From Chamaecrista fasciculata (taxonomy: Eukaryota > Streptophyta > Magnoliopsida > Fabales > Fabaceae), in contig QANZ01051002.1 in NCBI GenBank assembly GCA_003254925.1, positions 1 through 64,000 of the forward strand: a DNA stretch of 64,000 nucleotides, in the 5' to 3' direction. Under the pieces are notes generated by a model, which saw only the letters and a list, made by a program, of their open reading frames with translations, did no database searches and had not been told where the DNA came from. Made by a program: the position numbers and the translations under genes. Each line of letters begins with the position of its first letter. Position 1 is the stretch's first letter. Of this stretch, positions 58,162-64,000 are shown in pieces.

Positions 58162-58358
58162 ATACCTTTCTCGGCCTTTTGGCTAAGATCAAGTGTAGTA
58201 TCTGTTCTTATCAGTTTAATATCTGATACGTGGGCCATCGGTCCACATGATATTAAATTACTTTTTGATTGGGGAGGGCCCATTACAGTAGCTTGCTATT
58301 GGGGTCTTCGCGCGTCACCTAAGCGTTGCACTATAGCTTGGGCCTGGCGCACCCTACC
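58162..58358 (+). ncRNA. U2: U2 spliceosomal snRNA
   Basis: It begins ATACCTTTCTCGGCCTTTTG as all plant U2 RNAs do. It has the branch-point recognition sequence GTAGTA (58195-58200), stem-loop IIa (ATCAGTTTAATATCTGAT), loop IIb (GTGGGCCATCGGTCCAC), a Sm site (ACTTTTTGA) and the 3' stem-loops ending GGCGCACCCTACC. The length of about 197 nt is normal. Stems keep pairing through G-U or compensating changes. Together with an intact promoter and 3' box this looks like a working gene. Confidence 0.95.
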
Positions 58359-58375
58359 AATCTAGTTTAAATCTT
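58359..58375 (+). terminator. snRNA 3' box
   Basis: CAATCTAGTTTAA fits the plant snRNA 3'-end signal CA(N)3-10AGTNNAA, directly after the U2 3' end. Confidence 0.75.
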
Positions 58376-59779
58376 GTGAAATTCATGAAAAAATTGAGTC
58401 CATATTATATCTTGTAAATATACACACACAGCACGAGAAATTTTAGCAACCCAAGTAGGGATGCTAAAATAACCAGATTTTTTCTATGGGGATGGACTGT
58501 GAGTCTTGGACCCAAGTCCCAAAATGATGCCTTAATAAAAATATATTTTTTAATATTTTTATATTAAAAAATAAAATACTCTAATAACTTTTATTGAAAA
58601 AATATTAAAGTTATTATAAATATTGAAATATTTTATAAATGTATTTATATTTTTTTTCTTTTTAGTAATTATAAATGTAAAAAGATGAACGAATATATTA
58701 ATAAAAAATAGTTTATTTTAAAAATTTTTTGAGTCCGGGTATGGGGATTAAGATTACTCAGCGGGTATAGGTATGAGAATTGATTTTGATACTCGCTCAC
58801 ATACGGGTCTGGTCTGAGTCCGGGTATCATAGTATCTTACTCATACTTTACCTATGATCATCCTTAAACTCAAGCAATTAGATTCATTTATACTAGGGTT
58901 TTGCATGCTCGATTGCTCGTTAATGTAGGATATATTTGTAATTTTAAAAAATTTAGGAGTTAATAATGAAAAAAGTATTGAAATTTGATTGAGAGTGAGA
59001 GAGAGAGAAAATTGTGAGATTATAGAATATGGTATTAGTAAAAAAAAATTTAATATTTAAATAAATAGATTATTTAGTTATTTTTTAACCTTATATTATA
59101 ATATATGTTATTGGAGAAAGATACGCAAAGACATAATATAATATTAATATAGGAGTGAAGGACTCAATGGTACACATTAGCTTGTGCGTATCGACCTGTG
59201 CAGTGCTGTAGCTAACGACATGATAGTAATAATAAAACGACATGATCAAGGAGCAAAATAAATACATATTACTCCAATAAAATCCATTGAGAGGATTATA
59301 AGTAGCATCTTTATTATTATTTTTTGGTGATTTAATTAGGAAACAAGTTTGTTAGAATATCCTTGCATATGACAGAAAAAATGTAAATGAGGGTCATAGC
59401 GAAAGGCATTATTCATGCTTTATTCAATTATTGTATATATAATAAGGTTACACCAACTATATATATGCTGTTTCTGCTGCCAAATTGAGATTTGGTAAAA
59501 TCCCCCTCACATTTTACAGACAACATTGTGAATTGCTCTTGAAATTTCCTACAGAAGTAATTGAAGACTTTTGATACAAAACAATCGACCTTGACATTAA
59601 GTTCCTTCCCAAACTTGAACCAACTGTCCCTTAAATTACACTGAGAAAGCCTCTATAAAAAATGAAAGAATCAATGGTATCGCTTACAAGTAGATCATAT
59701 CAACAGATATCTTCATTCTAAGCAAGAATGCATCACTGTACTGATAGCAAATGACAAATTACCCAATTCAGAGCTCCTC
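58376..59779. other. Spacer and LIP1 3' flank
   Basis: AT-rich, with no open frame of interest. The last few hundred bases, read on the minus strand, should hold the LIP1 3' UTR. Confidence 0.4.
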
Positions 59780-62700
59780 TCAGACACTGAAGTCTGAGCG
59801 CTTTGTTCTGGCAGCACCAATGCTTTCTGAGGAGCTAGACGCGGAAATTCTTGGGAAGCTATAATTTTCCGAGACAAAAACTGGCTGTTGAGGATAAAGT
59901 GTTGGTGGCGGGGTGAGGTTTCGTTGAGATGGAAGGGGAGGACGCGTGTTATAATTGTAAGAATCACCACTTTGACTGCATTCAACAGCAAAATTTTTCA
60001 AGGAGTGGCAATAAAGTAAACAAGAAAAGAAAGAGAGAAAGAGGACCCCGGCTATTATGAATTGATGCTGTCTGAAGCAAGAAAAAAAGTAAAATGACGA
60101 AACCAAACTCGATGATATTACATTTATGTATTGGTATATCCCAATCAAATCAAGCAAGCACCTTCCCCATGTTGATTATGAAAAAGAACTAAAGCACTAA
60201 AGCTATTTACAAGTCAAGCAGACAATACCTTGTATTATAAGATTGAACATCATCAATCAGATCATCATCATCATCTATACGCTGAGTGGACCTCTGAACT
60301 GGAGAAATGGACCATGCACTTGGTGCTGGTATTTCGTCGGAAAAATATCTTCTCTTTATTAACTAAATGGAAAGGTACAATAAATCTCAGATGATACCCC
60401 ATTTACTTATTTCAAGTAATGATAATAATAATAATAAGATACCGAATGCTATACAGACCATATGAAAAAATTTTGTCACAGCTTCCTTGTCATACCTTGC
60501 TTCTTTCACAGCCTGCAGATATTCAAAATATAAATCATCACTAGATCAACTTTAAACAGAATGCAGAAGTATAAAAGACCTCCGCATCAACTACTATCTG
60601 TCAGACATAGTTCAGTACATCATAAGTACACCATTTACTTTACTCTTTACATTCTTTTTTTTTGGTAATAACTTCACTCTTTACATTTTGAACTACTGCA
60701 AGAGAACTCAGGATCCCCATACAGTATAGATTTACCATCTCTTGGTCAGCTCAAAGCCTCACAGTCACAGCACAACTGAATACCACCTTAGATAAAGTTC
60801 ATTGTCTATGGTTATCACTTAAGTGGCTCACTACTTTATATATTTATGTAAAGCATGAGTCGGTTAATATTGTACCAAATAAGAATAAAGAAGTTCGAGA
60901 ATGCCACTATACTAGCAAGCACTTAAAAATCCTAACCAAATGTTTTCAAATTCTATATGAACCCAATTCCAAATACAAATTTTTCATGGGATAGCATACT
61001 ATCTTTAAAAACAACAATAGGAAGGGAAAGCAATAGTCAAAGTAATACGTAAAACTGGCATATATAGTATTTTTGTTAAGAAACTTACTGCAACTAGCCC
61101 TCCACTGCCAGGAAAACTGTCAGTCAGAGGAATCAACTCACTTGACCTTGATGGAAGCAAACCCTGCTTCTCAACCCACTGGCATGCAGCATCAACAAGA
61201 TTTCCGCTGCTTCCTCCAGTACCCTCTTTCGCAGCAATATCAGATTTGTTTCCTATAACAATATATGGAACAGGAAGGCCACCCGGACCACCACCTTGAG
61301 CAGCAGAAAAAGTCCCAATTGCAGCAATCTCAGCTGCCCACTTCTGCAAGCTAGCCTTTGTTCTTCTCTGCGACAGATCATGAACAAAAATTACACCTGC
61401 ATATCAAGTTCAAATCAGAATCCTTAGTTTAAAAATGGACATCCAGGAATCAAATATTTAATTATTAAGTCTTCACTAGTTACAAATGAACAGCAGAAGT
61501 AAAAAATCTCAGAATATCACGGAAATAGTGGAAAGAGGCGCCTGATGCAACTAAATGAAACTTGAACGGCCAATTCTAAAGAATTTCAAATGAAGATTGG
61601 AAGTAGTAGCTGATTCTCCAGTAAACTAACTTGAATAGAGCAACAAACCGGCAACACTCATCAAAGAGATACCATTAAGAGAGAGAAGTACAGATCAAAA
61701 TCTTATTCAATATTAATCATATGAATATGTAGGGCAGACACCAAAGAAACATTAGTTTTTTTTTTTTTTTTTTTTGGCCAGAGACAGCCAAAGAAACATT
61801 AGTTGACTATTAAAGAATCAGAAATGATTTTCCTCACTTTAAGGACTTTACTCTTTGATAGATAGCAAACCTATATCTCCTTCCTACAAGTGTAAACAAC
61901 AAAAAATAAAAATAGATTATTAGTTGTCACTCACCATTAATCTGTGTATAAAACAAAGACCGGCAATCTTTGTACCGATCATGCCCTGACACATCCCAAA
62001 GTTCAATGAAGAACCCTCTCTCAGAATCACCTCTTAGACTATTTGAAGAGCTGCCGGAATTTCCGTAAGTAATGTGCTGGAAGAAAGCAACAGTGGACAG
62101 CACACGTCATGAAGACTTGAACTACAGCTACAATTATGCATTTTCTTGTGTGACCAGAGAATGGGAAGACTTTACCTTCACACCAACTGAACAACCGACT
62201 GTTTGTAGAGGACGAGCGATGGGAATACCTTTGACAATCAGATGAACTAGAGAAGTCTTCCCAACAGCTGTAAGAGCAAGAAAATATAAAATTACTACAG
62301 CTTAAGAAGAGAAAAAAGATGGGGAAGCTGAGGCAGGAAGGGTAGAGACATGCTAGGAAAAATGCAACATTTTCCCATCATCGTATATATACTGACTACA
62401 ACCACTGAAGTATATCCAAGCTTATTACTTAGGTTATGAAGTTTAGATTGAAGAAGCAGCTACCGAATACGCAGTGACATACAAATTTAAATCAGCTATT
62501 TTGGCATAAATCAATGAAGCAACAAAGATAGAAACCATGATTTTTCCGATTGAGGGACAGTCTACAAGCATGTGTAATCAAAGGCGCGGAGGTGAGACTA
62601 TATTTCTTCCCGGAGCCTCCTGGACCATAGGAGGTGCTGGGTTCAACCAGGTGCCCACCTTGTTGCACATTTGGCACTTTTTTGCTGCGCATTTGGTGCC

Positions 62701-63612
62701 CTGGTAAAATTTGCACAGAAAAATGTCTTTGCAATTTCCACCTTCTTTACGCTGTTACACAAAAAGTCGTTCACAGTTTCTAAAACTTACTAAACATTTT
62801 CTGACACCCAGGCCAAAAGGAAAATATGTTATCTAATCTATTACAGTTTGGATTTCTTCTATTTGCATTAGGTGCAACGTAACTCTTGGAACTCCCATAA
62901 GGAGTCCCCAAGGTTTCACCATCCCTATTTAAGAATATCAGCAGCATTATTATTGATATTTGCCGCAGAATTATTGCAAGTTGCAACTGCATTCAATTAA
63001 TTGAGAAGGCAAATAACTAGTGTTGCCTAACCACACAATTTTGGAGTTTCGGTAATGAATCGTTAGAAGAAAAATTAGCAAGAAAAACATATTTTATTCC
63101 TTCATAGGTGGAATGACTTTCAATTCAGTCCTTCAAATATCATTACTGTCAAATTAGTCCCTCAAAGATGATATTACTTGCAATATCATCCTTATACCCA
63201 AACCGAAAGGTTCAATTAAGAATACATTATTAACTTAATATTTTTTCTTATATAGAAATTTGAGTATGAAGCCCTACCTAGTTGGAAAAGATTTTGGTTG
63301 TGTTGTTGTTGTATAGAAATTTGAGTATGAAAGTGATATTTATATTAATTTAGTTATTACTAAAAAGAAATTTGGGTATGAAGGTAATATTGAAAAGAAT
63401 TTTGTCGGCACTCTATCAATCGACCACTAAAATATAATTTTTCTCAAAATTAGCCATCACTACAATAAAATTCAGGCACAAAACATTGGGAAAACAGTAA
63501 CAAAGGAGAAGAATCAAGCACCTGGGTCACCGACAATAAGCACTCTAATCTGCCCATGTGGCGGCCCGCCGTTCTGGTCATTGTTCTCCCTCTCACGATC
63601 CCTCCAGAACAT
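59780..63612 (-). CDS. LIP1: LIP1 (Light Insensitive Period 1) small GTPase
   Basis: Seven exons on the minus strand: 63612-63522, 62267-62176, 62076-61935, 61396-61089, 60512-60459, 60362-60229, 59975-59780, giving 338 residues. LIP1 is an atypical plant Ras-superfamily GTPase linked to the circadian clock and light input. It starts MFWRDRERENNDQNGG; the G1 loop GDPAVGKTS is split by intron 1; the G3 segment is WDVSGHDRYKD, where canonical GTPases have DTAGQ; G4 is GNKSD; and a Gly-rich insert (AQGGGPGGLPVP) precedes it. The C-terminal tail is Ser/Pro-rich (PPLPSQRNLTPPPTLYPQQP) and ends KRSDFSV with no cysteine, so prenylation is not expected, as in Arabidopsis LIP1 (At5g64813). The exon 5 donor (ATG|GTCTGT) is weak but in frame. 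Confidence 0.94.
60642..60687 (-). mobile_element. Micro-retroposon scar in LIP1 intron 4
   Basis: ACTCTTTACATT occurs at 60642-60653 and 60676-60687. On the minus strand the insert is GAAGTTATTACC plus about ten A. Confidence 0.6.
61741..61804 (-). mobile_element. Micro-retroposon scar in LIP1 intron 3
   Basis: CCAAAGAAACATTAGTT occurs perfectly at 61741-61757 and 61788-61804. On the minus strand the insert is CTGTCTCTGGCC plus about 18 A. Confidence 0.8.
63251..63331 (+). mobile_element. 5'-truncated SINE tail with (TTG)n in LIP1 intron 1
   Basis: Perfect 20-bp repeats TATAGAAATTTGAGTATGAA (63251-63270 and 63312-63331) flank 41 bp ending TTGTGTTGTTGTTG. A TTG tail is typical of tobacco TS-type SINEs. 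Only the 3' end inserted. Confidence 0.8.
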
Positions 63613-64000
63613 GATTTCGTCCAGAAATTTCAATTCACAAACTCTGCTCCAAATGCAGCTATGAAAAAACAAAAACCCCCAAATTCCGATCAAGTCCCGT
63701 TGAACCGGTTCAACCTCCACGAAAAACACCAATTTCTCAATACAGGAATCCCTACTTCTATTCCGCAATCCATTTTATGCGTGGAAACCAACTCAACATC
63801 CAAGAAGAAACCGGATAGCCCATTGTTTCACATGTCGGAAAATTAACCACTTAGGTTGACGGATCTGAGAAGAAGACCTAAAGGGGAATATCCAAGAAAT
63901 CGAAGTTGACAAAGAAGAAGCGGTCAAGCTCAAGAAATAGGTCTTGCTCGAAGTTGGCAAAATGATACGAAAGATCCAATTAGAAATAGAAAATGAATTC
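63613..64000. other. LIP1 5' UTR and upstream region to the window end
   Basis: Open frames here lack family resemblance and are taken as leader or promoter sequence. No TATA box is evident. The window closes on GAATTC. Confidence 0.4.

Noticed and set aside
62492-62992. Minus-strand frames in LIP1 intron 1
   Set aside because: They are intronic. A B-box-like GGGTTCAACC occurs at about 62640, but no A box, tail or target duplication was found, so no SINE was called.
63995-64000. GAATTC at the very end as a clone boundary
   Set aside because: A six-base word at the window edge can occur by chance; nothing else suggests a cloning junction.

Overview
This is nuclear DNA of a flowering plant, probably a eudicot. 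It is AT-rich, the genes carry many short exons with GT/AG introns, one gene codes for a chloroplast-type ABCF protein, a U2 snRNA gene has the plant USE/TATA promoter, and the spacers are full of plant SINEs, MITEs and copia LTRs. All gene structures below were read by eye from splice signals and conserved protein sequence; family names rest on recalled family sequences, not on a search.

Layout: 1-5.6 kb, a minus-strand set of short exon-like pieces of uncertain identity, including a broken piece of a UDP-glucose:glycoprotein glucosyltransferase-like gene and a long polyserine-coding TTC repeat. 6.2-7.9 kb, a copia fossil and a hAT-type MITE. 8.9-15.8 kb, a complete DRG1-type GTPase gene (+, ten exons) with a SINE in intron 5. 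17.2-25.9 kb, a transposon-derived block: a hAT-type MITE, a Mutator-type N-terminal region running into a PIF/Harbinger DDE C-terminus, a 137-bp tandem repeat, a putative plant transposon protein gene, and a divergent GRF zinc-finger/coiled-coil/membrane protein gene. 26.9-31.5 kb, an intronless PPR gene (+) whose leader is a duplicate of the 5' end of the PDCD2-like gene lying 25 kb away, followed by an exonless relic of a second DRG1 copy. 31.9-34.7 kb, an NOI/RIN4-like gene (-) with a copia element in intron 1. 35-44.4 kb, no host gene: nested MITEs, SINEs and a solo LTR. 45.0-50.6 kb, ABCF5 (+). 52.8-55.4 kb, PDCD2-like (+). 56.3-57.2 kb, a small signal-peptide protein (-). 58.16 kb, a U2 snRNA gene. 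59.8-63.6 kb, the LIP1 small GTPase (-).

The host genes do not form an operon or pathway; what unites them is conserved neighbourhood. From memory, Arabidopsis has LIP1, a small membrane protein, PDCD2-like, ABCF5 and an NOI gene side by side near At5g648xx, and DRG and this PPR gene side by side at At4g39520/39530. Here the two blocks sit together. Roles include cytoplasmic translation (DRG1), organelle RNA processing (PPR), plastid translation factor-type ATPase (ABCF5), 40S ribosome assembly (PDCD2-like), membrane immunity (NOI), clock and light signalling (LIP1) and splicing (U2).
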